A stretch of 64,000 nt of DNA from Methanocorpusculum sp. (GTDB lineage Archaea > Halobacteriota > Methanomicrobia > Methanomicrobiales > Methanocorpusculaceae): NCBI RefSeq assembly GCF_030655665.1, contig NZ_JAUSPQ010000008.1, forward strand, positions 1-64,000, in the 5' to 3' direction. Shown here one piece after another: positions 36,569 through 46,723 of this stretch. Both the position numbers and the translations under genes were made by a program. The notes beneath the pieces were generated by a model. That model was not told the DNA's origin, searched no databases, and saw only the letters and a list, made by a program, of their open reading frames with translations. The stretch's first letter is position 1; each line of letters starts with the position of its first letter.

Positions 36569-36915
36569 AAAACATCTCAGATACTACCGAATCATATATC
36601 CAAACCCTGAAACCAACAATCTGGGTCGGCAAAAATGGCTACACTGACGATCTCGTTGCGGAAGTTCGTCGTCAGCTTGACGCACGCAAAGTGATCAAAA
36701 TAAAATGGCTTCAGAGTTCCGACATGAATAACGAGGAAGTAAATGACCTCGCCAAAACAGTGTCAGCCGAAGTCATTACCGCGCGTGGGAGGATGGTTGT
36801 TCTCGGGGCTAAAAACCGAGGGAAGTTCCTGGAAACCGCACCTTCGCGACGAACGCCGCCGAAAAATCTCACGGCCCGTGACAAGATCAAGTCTTCTTTC
36901 ATGGGAAAGAAATAA
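36565..36915 (+). CDS. YhbY/CRS1-CRM family RNA-binding protein
   Basis: The 116-residue protein starts at GTG 36565, overlapping rnp4. The CRM fold signature is VGKNGYTDDLVAEVRRQLDARKVIKIKWLQ, which includes the GxxG-type loop GKNG, and a later RGRMVVLGAKN. A C-terminal basic tail (SRRTPPKNLTARDKIKSS) is unusual for bare YhbY. The family associates with pre-50S rRNA, and the gene order here fits ribosome assembly. Confidence 0.9.
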   Translation: MKNISDTTESYIQTLKPTIWVGKNGYTDDLVAEVRRQLDARKVIKIKWLQSSDMNNEEVNDLAKTVSAEVITARGRMVVLGAKNRGKFLETAPSRRTPPKNLTARDKIKSSFMGKK

Positions 36916-37047
36916 TCTCACTCTTTTTTTAGCGAACATATATTACCTGAAGACTCTAATTTATACAGACTGTTAATGTCATCTATTGCGGAAAGATTTC
37001 CGCAGTGAAGCATGTCTCCAACATGCGGCATACAGTGAGGATTGTCA

Positions 37048-37497
37048 ATGACTACAGTGTTTGATATTCCGGCAGACTTACTCATCGCAAAGGTAGCAGA
37101 CGAACTCAAGAACGAGTCCGTTATTAAAGCACCCGAGTGGGCTGAGTTCGTCAAGACGGGAGTACACAAGGAGATGCCACCGGAAAATCCAGACTGGTGG
37201 TATGTCCGATCCGCAGCAGTGCTGCGCAGAATTTACGTTGACGGCCCGATTGGAGTTGAGCGCATGCGCTCCGTTTACGGCGGTGTGCAGGACCGCGGTT
37301 CCAAGCCGTCCCACTTCAGAAAAGGCAGTGGAAGCATTGCCCGAAAAGTCATGCAGCAGCTCGAAACAGCCGGCTACCTCGAAAAGGTTACCGGAGGTCG
37401 GAATGTTTCTGCAAAAGGTCGCAAATTCCTCGACAACATTGCCCACTCCTTAAAGGCTCAGGCAGTTGAGGCAGCGCCCGGACTCGCAAAGTATTAA
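37048..37497 (+). CDS. rps19e: 30S ribosomal protein S19e
   Basis: The 149-residue winged-helix protein contains the conserved [30 protein letters not shown], followed by [24 protein letters not shown]. The ATG at 37048 is used; a TTG two codons earlier is less likely. It binds the small-subunit head. It is followed by pdcd5 after 34 bases. Confidence 0.97.
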   Translation: MTTVFDIPADLLIAKVADELKNESVIKAPEWAEFVKTGVHKEMPPENPDWWYVRSAAVLRRIYVDGPIGVERMRSVYGGVQDRGSKPSHFRKGSGSIARKVMQQLETAGYLEKVTGGRNVSAKGRKFLDNIAHSLKAQAVEAAPGLAKY

Positions 37498-37531
37498 AAA
37501 TAATTACTGACTAATTGAAGGTGATTCAAGA

Positions 37532-37864
37532 ATGGGAGATGATGAACTCGCAGAGATCCGCCGTCAGCGCATGATGCAGATGCAGCAGCAGCAGATGGCG
37601 GAGCAGGATCAGATCCAGCGTCAGCAGCAGCAGCAGGCACAGATTCAGTCTGTACTCATGCAGGCCATGGAGCCTGAAGCTCGTGAGAGGTTAAACACTA
37701 TCCGGCTTACAAAGCCTGAGTTTGCCTCCTCAGTTGAGCAGCAGATTGTATCCCTCGCCCAGTCTGGACGCCTGCGTCAGAAAATTACCGATGAACAACT
37801 CAGACAGCTGTTAACTCAGATTGTCCCGCAGAAGAAGGAATTCAATATCCGCAGGGTCGGATGA
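37532..37864 (+). CDS. PDCD5-family DNA-binding protein
   Basis: The 110-residue protein has a glutamine-rich helical start (MQMQQQQMAEQDQIQRQQQQ), then the PDCD5 core EARERLNTIRLTKPEFASSVEQQIVSLAQSGRL and the C-terminal DEQLRQLLTQIVPQKKEFNIRR. Archaeal members bind DNA weakly; their role is uncertain. The CAG-rich tract (37577-37640) comes from the glutamine codons. The stop overlaps the next ATG as ATGA. Confidence 0.95.
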   Translation: MGDDELAEIRRQRMMQMQQQQMAEQDQIQRQQQQQAQIQSVLMQAMEPEARERLNTIRLTKPEFASSVEQQIVSLAQSGRLRQKITDEQLRQLLTQIVPQKKEFNIRRVG

Positions 37865-38460
37865 AAGCAGGGGTGCTCTACAGTGGCGGTAAAGACAGTA
37901 GTCTTGCCGCGGTTCTCTTATCAAGAGATTATGATGTGGAGCTTTTGACCTTTGTCTTTGACGAAACCCATGCTGTGCCTTCTATCGAGGCGGCGGCAAA
38001 GGAAACCGGTTTCCCCTGGAAGAAACTGGTCTTTGTGCCAGGTTTCCTTGATGAAGTTGTGGACCAAATCGTTCATGACGGACATCCTGCAAATGCTATC
38101 AACGAAATCCACCGACGGTCCCTCTGTGCTGCAGCACAGGAATATGAGGTGGTCGCTGACGGAACCCGACGAGATGATAGGGTTCCGATGCGGACACAGT
38201 CTGAAGTGCAAAGTTTTGAGATGAAGTATGGGGTGAGTTATATTCGCCCTCTACTTGGCATCGGAAAAACAGAGATCATCCGATTGGCGGAAAAGTTCTT
38301 TGAGATCGCCTATGGCGAAACCGGAACGATTCCCAACGGTGACTTCGAAAACGAGATCAGATCTGAAATGACTCGGAGGGGAGTGGACTATGTCCCGCTC
38401 TTCCCGAAAAATCATGAACAGTCTCTGGTCATCAAGAAAAAAATGGTGAATGAACCATGA
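37861..38460 (+). CDS. PP-loop ATPase-type protein
   Basis: The 199-residue protein begins with the PP-loop [13 protein letters not shown], as in tRNA-modifying and amidating ATP pyrophosphatases, and has [11 protein letters not shown], the second loop of that fold. It has only four scattered features beyond this and no Cys-x2-Cys thiolation motif, apart from a single cysteine in RRSLCAAAQ. Substrate unknown; the setting among ribosomal genes hints at RNA or diphthamide-like modification. It overlaps pdcd5 and L39e by four bases each. Confidence 0.8.
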
Positions 38461-38609
38461 GCAAACTTACCAAAAGCCGTAAGATTCGTCTTGCAAAGGC
38501 AACCCAGCAGAACCGCCGTGTTCCTGCATGGGTCATGATCAAAACCAAGCGTACCGTTGTGTCGCATCCTAAGAGGCGCAACTGGAGACGCAGCACACTG
38601 AAGGTGTAA
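38457..38609 (+). CDS. rpl39e: 50S ribosomal protein L39e
   Basis: The 50-residue, very basic protein reads [19 protein letters not shown] at the start and ends [11 protein letters not shown], matching L39e, which lines the exit tunnel. It overlaps the PP-loop gene by four bases (ATGA) and is followed by L31e after three bases. Confidence 0.97.
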
Positions 38610-38612
38610 AAA

Positions 38613-38876
38613 ATGGTAGAAGTGCAAAAAGAACAGGTATACGTGATTCCGCTCCGCGATGTTAAGCGTGTTCCGTGCTACAAGCGTGCAAACGCAGCTA
38701 TCAAAGACATCCGTGGCTACCTCGAGCATCACATGAAAAGTGATGACGTTAAACTCGATAAGGGTATTAACGAACTCGTATGGGCGCGCGGAGCCCAGAA
38801 ACCGCCAAGACGCATTCGTGTTCGTGCAATGAAGTTCGAAGACGGTCAGGTCCAGGCAGAACTTGCTGAGGAATAA
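38613..38876 (+). CDS. rpl31e: 50S ribosomal protein L31e
   Basis: The 87-residue protein has the L31e core [28 protein letters not shown] and [16 protein letters not shown]. It lies at the tunnel exit near the SRP site. The stop is immediately followed by the eIF6 start. Confidence 0.97.
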   Translation: MVEVQKEQVYVIPLRDVKRVPCYKRANAAIKDIRGYLEHHMKSDDVKLDKGINELVWARGAQKPPRRIRVRAMKFEDGQVQAELAEE

Positions 38877-39545
38877 ATGGACCCGACCCTGTCATTGAAT
38901 GGTGACCCGAACATCGGCGTGTATGCACGTGTCTTTGAAGATCTTGCTGTTGTCCCGGTCGAAGCTCCGAAAGAGTTCCGGGACAAAATAGCGGAAGCTT
39001 TGGATGTTGAGGTTATTGAAACCTTTATCCAGGGTTCCTCAGTCATAGGTCTCCTTCTGACCGGCAACTCCCGCGGATTTGTCGTTTCCGGTCTCATTCA
39101 GGATTCAGAACTCAGTTTCCTGCAGGAGTATGGCGATGTCTTACTCCTCGGAGAAGAGATGAATGCGGCAGGGAACGTAATCCTGACCAATGATTCGTTT
39201 GCCGTCGTACATCCCGACATGTCGTCTGCGATGCGCGAAATGGTTGCGGATTTTCTGAAAGTCAAGATTATCCCGATGTCCTTTGCTGGAGTCGGAACGG
39301 TCGGTATGACGTGCGCCTGCACGAATGCAGGTGTTCTACTCCCGGCAAGAAGCAGTCCTGAAGAGATCGAGAAGCTGGAACACAGCATTGATAATGCTGA
39401 AATATCAATTGGAACGGGCTCAGTTAACATGGGCTCGGGTCTGATCGGCACCGGTCTTCTGATCAACAGCAAGGGATATCTGGCAGGTAACGCTACCACA
39501 GGCTATGAACTTGGTAGAATCGAAGATGTATTTGGATTCTTGTGA
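38877..39545 (+). CDS. eif6: Translation initiation factor aIF6
   Basis: The 222-residue protein has the five-fold pentein repeats of IF6, for example NPNIGVY-like GDPNIGVYARVFEDLAVVP, STVIGLLLTGNSRGFVV-type SSVIGLLLTGNSRGFVV, GTVGMTCACTNAGVLLP and MGSGLIGTGLLINSKG. It binds the large subunit and prevents premature joining. Starts directly at the L31e stop. Confidence 0.97.
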   Translation: MDPTLSLNGDPNIGVYARVFEDLAVVPVEAPKEFRDKIAEALDVEVIETFIQGSSVIGLLLTGNSRGFVVSGLIQDSELSFLQEYGDVLLLGEEMNAAGNVILTNDSFAVVHPDMSSAMREMVADFLKVKIIPMSFAGVGTVGMTCACTNAGVLLPARSSPEEIEKLEHSIDNAEISIGTGSVNMGSGLIGTGLLINSKGYLAGNATTGYELGRIEDVFGFL

Positions 39546-39610
39546 AAAATTTATTTTTCACGAGTTGAGCATGCTTTATAAGAAGCATGCGATTTCTGTG
39601 AGGTGAAAAA

Positions 39611-39796
39611 ATGCCGAAATTCGAGGTAAAGGGCACGTTCAAAAATGATGGACGGATGAAACCCTTCACAAAAACAGTCGATGCACCTTCCGAGAAGCTT
39701 GCAGGAGAGTTCACTCTTGCAACGATCGGAAGCAAGCACAGACTCGGACGCAAGTATATTACCATTGACTCTGCAAAGGCTATTAATGGCGAGTAA
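39611..39796 (+). CDS. rplX: 50S ribosomal protein L18Ae (LX)
   Basis: The 61-residue protein matches archaeal LX: KFEVKGTFKNDG and GSKHRLGRKYITIDSAKAI. It overlaps the prefoldin start by 11 bases, so the two are coupled. A short GC-flanked hairpin (AGCATGCTTTATAAGAAGCATGC, 39568-39590) precedes it. Confidence 0.95.
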   Translation: MPKFEVKGTFKNDGRMKPFTKTVDAPSEKLAGEFTLATIGSKHRLGRKYITIDSAKAINGE

Positions 39797-40229
39797 TACT
39801 GATCAGGCATCCCTGGAGCAGGAGGTCCGCTCCCTCCAGGCTTATGCTAATGAATATTCCCAGCAGTATGAACTTCTGACCCAGCAGCTGCGGTTCATCG
39901 AATCAGCACGCGGGGAAGCACTGGCGTCTATCGAGTCGCTTGAGGCTTTCAGCGGTCTGGAAGGAGATGTTCCCACTCTTCTGAACCTTGGTGGAGGTGT
40001 ATCGGTTCACGCAACCGTTACCGACACGAAGAAGATCATGGTTGGGATCGGCGCAGGCATCACGGTTGAAAAACCGGTCGAAGAAGCGATCACGTTCCTT
40101 CGTGACCGTATTACTGAGATGGATGCATCCGCAAAACGGCTTACCGAGTCCCTTGGAAAGCTTCAGGAACAGATGCGGACCGTTGAGCAGAGAATGCAGG
40201 AAATCTATTCTCAGACTCAGCACCGCTGA
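39786..40229 (+). CDS. pfdA: Prefoldin subunit alpha
   Basis: The 147-residue protein starts at ATG 39786 inside the end of LX; a longer frame from 39681 is a shadow of LX. It has two long coiled-coil helices (residues 5-50 and 95-145) flanking the beta hairpin PTLLNLGGGVSVHATVTDTKKIMVGIGAGI. The hexameric prefoldin hands unfolded proteins to the thermosome. In most related genomes ftsY follows directly; here a C11 protease gene intervenes. Confidence 0.96.
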   Translation: MASNTDQASLEQEVRSLQAYANEYSQQYELLTQQLRFIESARGEALASIESLEAFSGLEGDVPTLLNLGGGVSVHATVTDTKKIMVGIGAGITVEKPVEEAITFLRDRITEMDASAKRLTESLGKLQEQMRTVEQRMQEIYSQTQHR

Positions 40230-40356
40230 ACTTCTTTTTTTACATTTTACTGACTTTCTGCTTTTTCGTGTGAGAATGTTACGTTATACTACTCTATTCT
40301 TGTTTCTACGTTGAAGTTAACTCACGATACTGAAAAACCGAAAAAATAAGTGATAA

Positions 40357-42396
40357 TTATTTCCTTCTCATTAAGAGACAGGAGATGCCCAGACCACAAA
40401 GGATACTCAGGATTGGAACTGGCGATTTCGTTGATGTGGTCTCAGGGAAATTCGGTTCTTCAAGATAGAACTCATCGTCATCAATGAAATCATCCAGTTC
40501 AACTACCCAGTAACAATTATCCTCAGGTAAAGATGTTAACACCAGTTCTTTTGCCGGCTCCTTCCCAAACTCAAAGCTGGTTGTGGAGTAGATGGTTGAG
40601 ACCGATTCCTCGTCTTCGTTGTAAATCTCAAGAAGCGGTGTAAAAATATCCCCCTCTAAAATAGTTGCCTCACCCCAAAGATTTGTACGCGAATACCAGC
40701 CTTCATCAGACACAGATTCAACAAATATATCCGTAGTATTCATCGTAGTCATGTTAATAACAGCGGTAATTACCGATGGAATTGTTTTATCAGTACCATT
40801 TACAGTTCTTGTTACGTTTCCATACATCAGGTAAATATTATTGATGGCTCCATTTTCAATGTAGGAATACGCATATTCCATAGTTACTATTATTCCGTCT
40901 TTCTCCTTTTCATTGGCGAGAACAAACCACGACCCATCCCAGTTTGGTTCCTCATACTCTCCGGTTGGAACAGAGAGCCAGATATTCCCGTCAGAAGAGG
41001 CATACGTTTCTTGAAGCGGCACCTGCCCGATTATGATGTAGTGCCCATCTTTGAGATAAAGATAATCTGCAAACACCATCGCTGTTTGCGTTGTATCATT
41101 CACGACAATAGTGCGGCTTTGTGCATTGTTACTCTTGTATATTGCACTCGGCTGAATAGAAGCACCTGCTTGGCCCATATATTTCGAGAAATACTCATAC
41201 CATCCGTTTCTTCCAAACGCTATACTATTTGGCACTTCGTTCGTAAACTCCTCATTTGGTGAGGCAATCGATACGCCGTTTGCAGCACTGAAGTGTCCTG
41301 AGTATTCTGCCATGACAACATAATTGGTTAGGGTGGTGAGAAGATTACCGGCAGAGGTGTGCAGAGCCGTTTCCTCATTAGTATTTGTGTAAATCTGGTC
41401 CACAAACTGATAAAGATCTACGGAGGCTACCATTGAACCATCATCGCTCCTTCCATACCCTTGAGTATTTGTGTACATATATCCAAGTGTAGATAGTGCA
41501 TCTTGATCATTGAGAATCTCTCGAAGAGAGTATCCAAGCATGTTCAGGGAAGATACTACCTCCGGGGTCTTGGAGAGACGTACAAGAGAGAGTGTTATGT
41601 CTTCGTCATTGTTAGTGGATATATACGAGGTAATAACGTTTTTCCCAAAATCTTCCGGGCTCATCGATGGATTGCTGGAAAGTGCTTTGCCGAATCCTGC
41701 ATAATTAAGTCCTGCTCCGGGAACGTTTTCCTCTGATGCCAGGAGATAATCTGCGTGTGGATATAATTCATATGCCACTTCGAGTGATGCCATCTGACAG
41801 GCATCAAAAATAATAATGTCATATCTCGAGGATGAGGAAAGACCGGATTTCAAATCCTGTACGCTCATCCACGTATTGAGCACTTCGTTAGAACCAAAAC
41901 CCAGATATCCTCCTCCATGATTCCAGAAAATGAGATATCTGTTGGCTGAGGATAGATTATTTGTTGCACCATAGTTGTCTGCGTACTTCAAACTCTGTGA
42001 TAATGCACCTGATGATGAGATGTCAACCTGTGGAATTCTTGTTATAATATATTGTGTGGGCGTAAGGGAATCTCCATCGGACCCAACAACCCCATCCTCA
42101 AGATCTTTTTTCAGGAATTCCAGATTCGTGATAGAAAGTCCATCATTCCATCCTGTTTTGTCAGCTCCCCCATAGATGACTAAAACATCTCCCATATCCG
42201 AATTCCAGTTGTCTGCAAGGTCTTTTAAATTACTTGATGCGTGATGATAATCACCTGATTCAAGGTCAGAGCCGATTACATATAAGACAAGATAATTCTC
42301 GTCTGAAGCTGAAACCGGAAGGATCATTGCAGAGATCATAATCACTATTATCCCTACAAGAAGCAGGTTTTTTTGAATAATATTGTGAGATACCAT
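40357..42396 (-). CDS. Secreted clostripain-family (C11) cysteine protease
   Basis: The 679-residue protein has a signal peptide (hydrophobic helix about 11-28, cut near SASDE), then the C11 domain with catalytic His160 in FWNHGGGYLG and Cys200 in FDACQMASLE. The remaining roughly 450 residues are beta-rich, and the end (STKSPVPILSILCGLGISCLLMRRK) is a short spacer, membrane helix and basic cap, like archaeal surface-anchored proteins that use PGF-CTERM-type sorting, though the PGF motif itself is not present. It is on the opposite strand within the conserved pfdA-ftsY neighbourhood, so it was probably inserted. Confidence 0.88.
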   Translation of the reverse strand: MVSHNIIQKNLLLVGIIVIMISAMILPVSASDENYLVLYVIGSDLESGDYHHASSNLKDLADNWNSDMGDVLVIYGGADKTGWNDGLSITNLEFLKKDLEDGVVGSDGDSLTPTQYIITRIPQVDISSSGALSQSLKYADNYGATNNLSSANRYLIFWNHGGGYLGFGSNEVLNTWMSVQDLKSGLSSSSRYDIIIFDACQMASLEVAYELYPHADYLLASEENVPGAGLNYAGFGKALSSNPSMSPEDFGKNVITSYISTNNDEDITLSLVRLSKTPEVVSSLNMLGYSLREILNDQDALSTLGYMYTNTQGYGRSDDGSMVASVDLYQFVDQIYTNTNEETALHTSAGNLLTTLTNYVVMAEYSGHFSAANGVSIASPNEEFTNEVPNSIAFGRNGWYEYFSKYMGQAGASIQPSAIYKSNNAQSRTIVVNDTTQTAMVFADYLYLKDGHYIIIGQVPLQETYASSDGNIWLSVPTGEYEEPNWDGSWFVLANEKEKDGIIVTMEYAYSYIENGAINNIYLMYGNVTRTVNGTDKTIPSVITAVINMTTMNTTDIFVESVSDEGWYSRTNLWGEATILEGDIFTPLLEIYNEDEESVSTIYSTTSFEFGKEPAKELVLTSLPEDNCYWVVELDDFIDDDEFYLEEPNFPETTSTKSPVPILSILCGLGISCLLMRRK

Positions 42397-42489
42397 ATCT
42401 ATCAGAGTCTACATTATTGGTATATTAGATTATCCCTTCGCGGTTCTAACAGAGAGGAATTTATATTCACAGGACTGAATTAATAGATA

Positions 42490-43494
42490 ATGTTTGAAGG
42501 ACTGAAAAATAAACTTGGGCTCGGGAAGAAAAAATCTTCCGCACCGGAGGCGTTACCTCCCGCCATAGATACTATACCAGAATCGGAACCGGAGGAAAAA
42601 AAAGCCCCGGGATTCCTCAATAAAATCAAAACCCTTGTTGTAGAACATGAGTTTGTCCTTTCCGAAAAAGATATCGAGGAATCACTCTTCGAACTCCAGA
42701 TGGTCCTCCTGGAGTCCGATGTAGCCTATCCGGTAGCCGAGGCAATCACCGAGCACATGAAAAAAGAGCTCGTCGGCACTCACCGAAAACTCCGCGAATC
42801 GGCTGATGATGTAGTAACGAATGCGCTTAGACATGCCATTGAAGAGGTACTTGGCGAGGGTTTCGATCTCGTTGCCTATATTAAATCGCATGAAAAGCCG
42901 GTCAAGATCCTCTTCACCGGGGTGAACGGGACCGGCAAAACCACCTCGGTCGCCAAGATCGCCCACTATCTTCAAAGTCAGGGACTCTCAGTCGTGGTTG
43001 GAGCAGGCGATACGTTCCGTGCCGGTGCTATTGAACAGATCCGCGTCCACTGTGAGCGAATCGGGGTCAAACTCATCGCTCATCAGGAAGGGGCCGACCC
43101 GTCTGCTGTTCTCTATGACACTGTTGAGTATGCAAAAGCTCACAAGACCGATGTTGTCCTCGCCGATTCGGCAGGGCGCTTCCATAATCGGGTCAACCTC
43201 ATGAACCAGCTGGAAAAGATCAAACGTGTGATGAAACCTGATCTCGTCTTCTATGTGGATGAGGCAGTTGCGGGAAATGATGCGGTCGTCCGTGCCGAGG
43301 AGTTTGAAAAGACAGTCTCCACAGACGGTGTCATTCTCACCAAAGTCGACATGGATCCAAAAGGCGGTGCTGCAATTTCGATCGCCTATACGATCGGCAA
43401 ACCTCTCGTCTTCCTGGGAGTCGGGCAGGGGTATGAAGATATGAAACCGTTCACCCCTTCACTGATTATTGACGAAATATTCGGAGATGACTAA
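42490..43494 (+). CDS. ftsY: Signal recognition particle receptor FtsY
   Basis: The 334-residue SRP GTPase has an acidic linker, the N domain, and G motifs [13 protein letters not shown] (G1), DSAGR (G3) and TKVD (G4), with the I-box-containing [13 protein letters not shown]. It docks SRP at the membrane. It lacks the long A domain of bacterial FtsY. The srp54 gene follows after one base. Confidence 0.97.
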   Translation: MFEGLKNKLGLGKKKSSAPEALPPAIDTIPESEPEEKKAPGFLNKIKTLVVEHEFVLSEKDIEESLFELQMVLLESDVAYPVAEAITEHMKKELVGTHRKLRESADDVVTNALRHAIEEVLGEGFDLVAYIKSHEKPVKILFTGVNGTGKTTSVAKIAHYLQSQGLSVVVGAGDTFRAGAIEQIRVHCERIGVKLIAHQEGADPSAVLYDTVEYAKAHKTDVVLADSAGRFHNRVNLMNQLEKIKRVMKPDLVFYVDEAVAGNDAVVRAEEFEKTVSTDGVILTKVDMDPKGGAAISIAYTIGKPLVFLGVGQGYEDMKPFTPSLIIDEIFGDD

Positions 43495-43495
43495 T

Positions 43496-44836
43496 ATGGG
43501 ACTTGATACACTTTCCAACTCATTAAAGGACGCGATGAAGAAACTCGCCGGCAAAACGGTCATCGACCGTGCCGCCGTGGACGAACTGGTCCGCGATCTC
43601 CAGAGAGCCCTGCTCTCTTCTGATGTCAACGTCAAACTCGTGATGGAGCTTTCCAAACAGATCAAAGCCCGATCACTGGACGAAAATCTTCCCAAAGGGA
43701 TCAACGCCCGTGAACATGTACTCAGGATCGTTTATCAGGAGCTGGTCAACCTCGTCGGCAAAGAGGCTGAGTTCTCCTTAAAACCGCAGAAGATCCTGAT
43801 GGCAGGTCTGCAGGGTTCGGGTAAGACCACCACGACCGGCAAACTCTGCCGCTACTTCCAGCGCAAAGGTTTGAAGGTCGGGGCGATCGGTGCTGATAAC
43901 TTCAGGCCCGGAGCATACGCCCAGCTGGAAACCCTCTGTAAAAAGATCAATGTCCCCAGTTACGGTGATCCAAAGGAGAAGGATGCTGTAAAAATCGTCA
44001 AAGACGGACTTGCTGCTCTGAAAGATGTTGACGTGGTCATCGTCGATACCGCCGGACGTCATGCTCTGGAAGATGATCTGATCGACGAGATCAAGCAGGT
44101 CAACGAGTACCTCAAACCCGATCACCGCTGGCTCGTTATTGACGCAGCTCTTGGTCAGGCGGCCCGTGATCAGGCGAAACGGTTCCATGAAGCCATCGGT
44201 ATCGACGGGGTTATCGTAACCAAGATGGATGGAACGGCAAAAGGAGGAGGTGCCATGTCGGCTGTCGCCGAAACCCAGTCGGGAATCGTCTTCATCGGCA
44301 ATGGTGAAACGATCGACGATCTCGAACGCTTCGATGCAAACGGATTCATATCCCGTCTGCTTGGAATGGGTGATCTGAAAGCCCTCGTTGAAAAGGCCGA
44401 AGAGTCCATCAATGCCGAGGATGTCGATGTTAACGCCATGCTTCGGGGGAAGTTCACGCTGAATGATATGTACAAACAGCTTGAAGCTGTGCAGAAGATG
44501 GGTCCGTTAAAACAGGTCCTGTCTATGCTCCCGATGGGCAACATGAATGTTCCTTCCGATGCTCTTGAAGGAACTGCCGACAAGATGAAGAAGTTCCGGA
44601 TCATTATGGACTCCATGACGCCCCAGGAACTTGATGAACCCTCGCTGATCAACACGTCCAGAATGATTCGTGTTGCCAAAGGTTCCGGCGCTTCGGTCGA
44701 AGAGGTCCGTGACCTCATAAAATACTATAAGATGATGCAGAAAACCCTGAAAGGGTTCAGAGGAAACAGGATGGCGATGGGCAAAATGATGAAACAGATG
44801 CAAAAAGGCGGCATGGGACCGACGGGTCCAATGTGA
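43496..44836 (+). CDS. srp54: Signal recognition particle 54 kDa protein
   Basis: The 446-residue protein starts at ATG 43496, one base after ftsY; an upstream ATG lies inside ftsY. NG domain motifs are [19 protein letters not shown] and [12 protein letters not shown]. The methionine-rich M domain (residues about 305-440, ending [21 protein letters not shown]) binds signal peptides and 7S RNA. Together with SRP19 at 7.6 kb this gives the protein part of the archaeal SRP. Confidence 0.98.
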   Translation: MGLDTLSNSLKDAMKKLAGKTVIDRAAVDELVRDLQRALLSSDVNVKLVMELSKQIKARSLDENLPKGINAREHVLRIVYQELVNLVGKEAEFSLKPQKILMAGLQGSGKTTTTGKLCRYFQRKGLKVGAIGADNFRPGAYAQLETLCKKINVPSYGDPKEKDAVKIVKDGLAALKDVDVVIVDTAGRHALEDDLIDEIKQVNEYLKPDHRWLVIDAALGQAARDQAKRFHEAIGIDGVIVTKMDGTAKGGGAMSAVAETQSGIVFIGNGETIDDLERFDANGFISRLLGMGDLKALVEKAEESINAEDVDVNAMLRGKFTLNDMYKQLEAVQKMGPLKQVLSMLPMGNMNVPSDALEGTADKMKKFRIIMDSMTPQELDEPSLINTSRMIRVAKGSGASVEEVRDLIKYYKMMQKTLKGFRGNRMAMGKMMKQMQKGGMGPTGPM

Positions 44837-44842
44837 AAAATA

Positions 44843-44850
44843 TTTTTTTT
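44843..44850. terminator. T-run between srp54 and the lipoprotein gene
   Basis: Eight T residues follow the srp54 stop in the short gap before the stop of the convergent lipoprotein gene, fitting oligo-T termination. Confidence 0.5.
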
Positions 44851-44852
44851 AA

Positions 44853-45473
44853 TTATGATTTGATATAGGTCAGATCATAATTGTCCAGCCCCGTTCCATT
44901 ATCCAGTATGGTAAAACTGATCAGGGCCTCTTTGTAATAATTAATGTACATATTTTCTTTGTAAGGATACCAGATTATTTCCCACGGTTGTTCCGTCCTT
45001 CCGTCATGTGTGGTCCATAGAGAAATTCCGGTATTGTTCGCATATATTTTATCAGTTATTGTATAGAGTATCCCGTTATATTCATACTCTTTTTGGGTGA
45101 TCCATGTTCCAACATATCCTTCGAGTATGTCTCCATCTTCCCTGATATAGGTTCGCCCTTCCTCATCTGTGGTTGTATTACCATCGTCTGAGATGGTTGT
45201 AATCCATGAGTCATAGGCATAGGCATAGGATCCATCCTCATTCTTTATCCAGGACATATTTGAGACGTATTTTGCTCCGTCATTGTAGACCCAGGTCTCC
45301 GTTCCTTTTCCGTTGGGATTGAACACTATTACGATCTGTGTTACATTGGGTGCGGGGAAATCGATGAGTTTTTCACTCGTCCATGTGCCTATGATGTCTT
45401 TTGGAGTACTCACACACCCGGCCGAACAGATTATTGCTATGAGGACGGCAATGAGGAGTATGCTCTTTTTCAT
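44853..45473 (-). CDS. Predicted lipoprotein
   Basis: The 206-residue protein has a signal peptide ending in the lipobox SAGC, so Cys20 is the likely lipid site. The mature part begins KDIIGTWTSEKLIDFP and is beta-rich with repeated aromatic residues, resembling lipocalin-like or META-type small barrels, including a second GTW-like strand at EGYVGTWITQKEYEY. It would lie outside the membrane. Function unknown. Confidence 0.75.
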   Translation of the reverse strand: MKKSILLIAVLIAIICSAGCVSTPKDIIGTWTSEKLIDFPAPNVTQIVIVFNPNGKGTETWVYNDGAKYVSNMSWIKNEDGSYAYAYDSWITTISDDGNTTTDEEGRTYIREDGDILEGYVGTWITQKEYEYNGILYTITDKIYANNTGISLWTTHDGRTEQPWEIIWYPYKENMYINYYKEALISFTILDNGTGLDNYDLTYIKS

Positions 45474-45575
45474 GGGTATATCATGGATTCTTTATTATCT
45501 TATATGTGTCGCAACGCCGTCTATTATGGTGATTTTCAACATCAAAAATGAGTATTTACCAAAAAATGGCGATTA

Positions 45576-46418
45576 TTACTCACCTTTACTGCTGATCTCT
45601 TCCCGTATCCCAAACAGGTACTCCTGGGCATATCCGGCATACTGCCCAAAATGGTTTCTGGCGAATTCCCCCGCCTCTTTATATGAGAGTTTTCGCGTTC
45701 CCCCGAGATACTTCGTCCGAAGGATCCTCTCGATCCATACATCCACTGGAAATGCCTCATATTTTTCAAATGCAAACAGCAGGACACAGTCAGCCACCTT
45801 CGGTCCGACGCCGGGCAATGTCATCAGTTTCTCCTTTGCCTGATGATATGGCAACTTCTGGATTTCCTCAGCCCAATGGGGGTCGTTTGCCGCCATCTCC
45901 GCCGCTTTACAGATATAGGCATCCCGATATCCTACTTTACATGCACGAACAGCACAGATGTCCTCTTTACAAAGTATTTCAGCATCAGGAAATGTATGAA
46001 ACACCTGCCCGTCCAACTCAAGGTTTCTGCCGTATTTCATTGAAAGATTCTCTATTCTCAACATAATGCCCGGAATATTTGCACAGGTTGCGCAGATATA
46101 GGAGACCAGACATTCCCACGGATCCTGTCTGATGATGCGAAGACCTCGGCACTGTTCGATCGCTGCGTGGATCAACGGATCTGTATCTATGTCATTAAGA
46201 ATCCTGTCAAGAGGAACATCAAGTCCGAAGTATCTGACGAGTTCATCCTCTGTCGGTCCTTCATACCACAGAATATCTCCCTCCTGCCGAATCTTCCAGA
46301 CTCGGTCTGCAATGGGGGCATACCAGAAACCTTCATTCTGCCGCCATCGAAATGCCTGACCGCACGAAACTGTACGGTCGAGCTGAAACGGGATGTTTTT
46401 GAGAGAAAATGTCTGCAT
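45576..46418 (-). CDS. ogg: 8-oxoguanine DNA glycosylase (OGG1-like)
   Basis: The 280-residue HhH-GPD glycosylase has the N-terminal OGG domain (DRTVSCGQAFRW, typical of 8-oxoG binding), the helix-hairpin-helix LPGVGPKVADCVLLFAFEK with the catalytic lysine, and the aspartate in FPVDVWIERI. It removes 8-oxoguanine with associated lyase activity. It belongs to the OGG1 rather than AGOG type, as it has the long N-terminal domain. Confidence 0.95.
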   Translation of the reverse strand: MQTFSLKNIPFQLDRTVSCGQAFRWRQNEGFWYAPIADRVWKIRQEGDILWYEGPTEDELVRYFGLDVPLDRILNDIDTDPLIHAAIEQCRGLRIIRQDPWECLVSYICATCANIPGIMLRIENLSMKYGRNLELDGQVFHTFPDAEILCKEDICAVRACKVGYRDAYICKAAEMAANDPHWAEEIQKLPYHQAKEKLMTLPGVGPKVADCVLLFAFEKYEAFPVDVWIERILRTKYLGGTRKLSYKEAGEFARNHFGQYAGYAQEYLFGIREEISSKGE

Positions 46419-46428
46419 AAAAAAGAGA

Positions 46429-46608
46429 TTATTCTTTGAGCATCAGGATGCCCAGAAGAACTGCACCAATACCGCATATTGCGAGAACAAGTCCGAATCC
46501 TCCGAGTACGAACTGGACAAACAATGCGAAGTTGAACCAGATCCCAAGAATGCCTAAAGCGAGAAGAATAATACCTACGATCAGAGTGATAATTCCAGTT
46601 TTATCCAT
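46429..46608 (-). CDS. Small membrane protein
   Basis: The 59-residue protein from ATG 46608 has two hydrophobic helices (about 5-27 and 32-54) and a short polar tail. A longer start (46653) adds 15 polar residues. I do not recognise it beyond a DUF-type two-helix membrane peptide. It is ten bases upstream of the ogg start, so the two may be co-transcribed. Confidence 0.65.
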   Translation of the reverse strand: MDKTGIITLIVGIILLALGILGIWFNFALFVQFVLGGFGLVLAICGIGAVLLGILMLKE

Positions 46609-46723
46609 GGTATTATGTACTCGGTTTTTGCTTATATGTATTGCGTCCTGCATGACTTTGCGCTGTCCAGAAGTATTCTATACTATTCAGAGCAAAATAA
46701 ACAATAATTTCTATTTGGATACT

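Noticed and set aside
37577-37640. CAG-rich tract as a microsatellite
   Set aside because: It is explained by glutamine codons in the conserved N-terminus of the PDCD5 protein.
46436-46723. Long N-terminal extension of pilin-like protein 1
   Set aside because: It overlaps the small membrane protein gene; the class III signal begins at ATG 46724.
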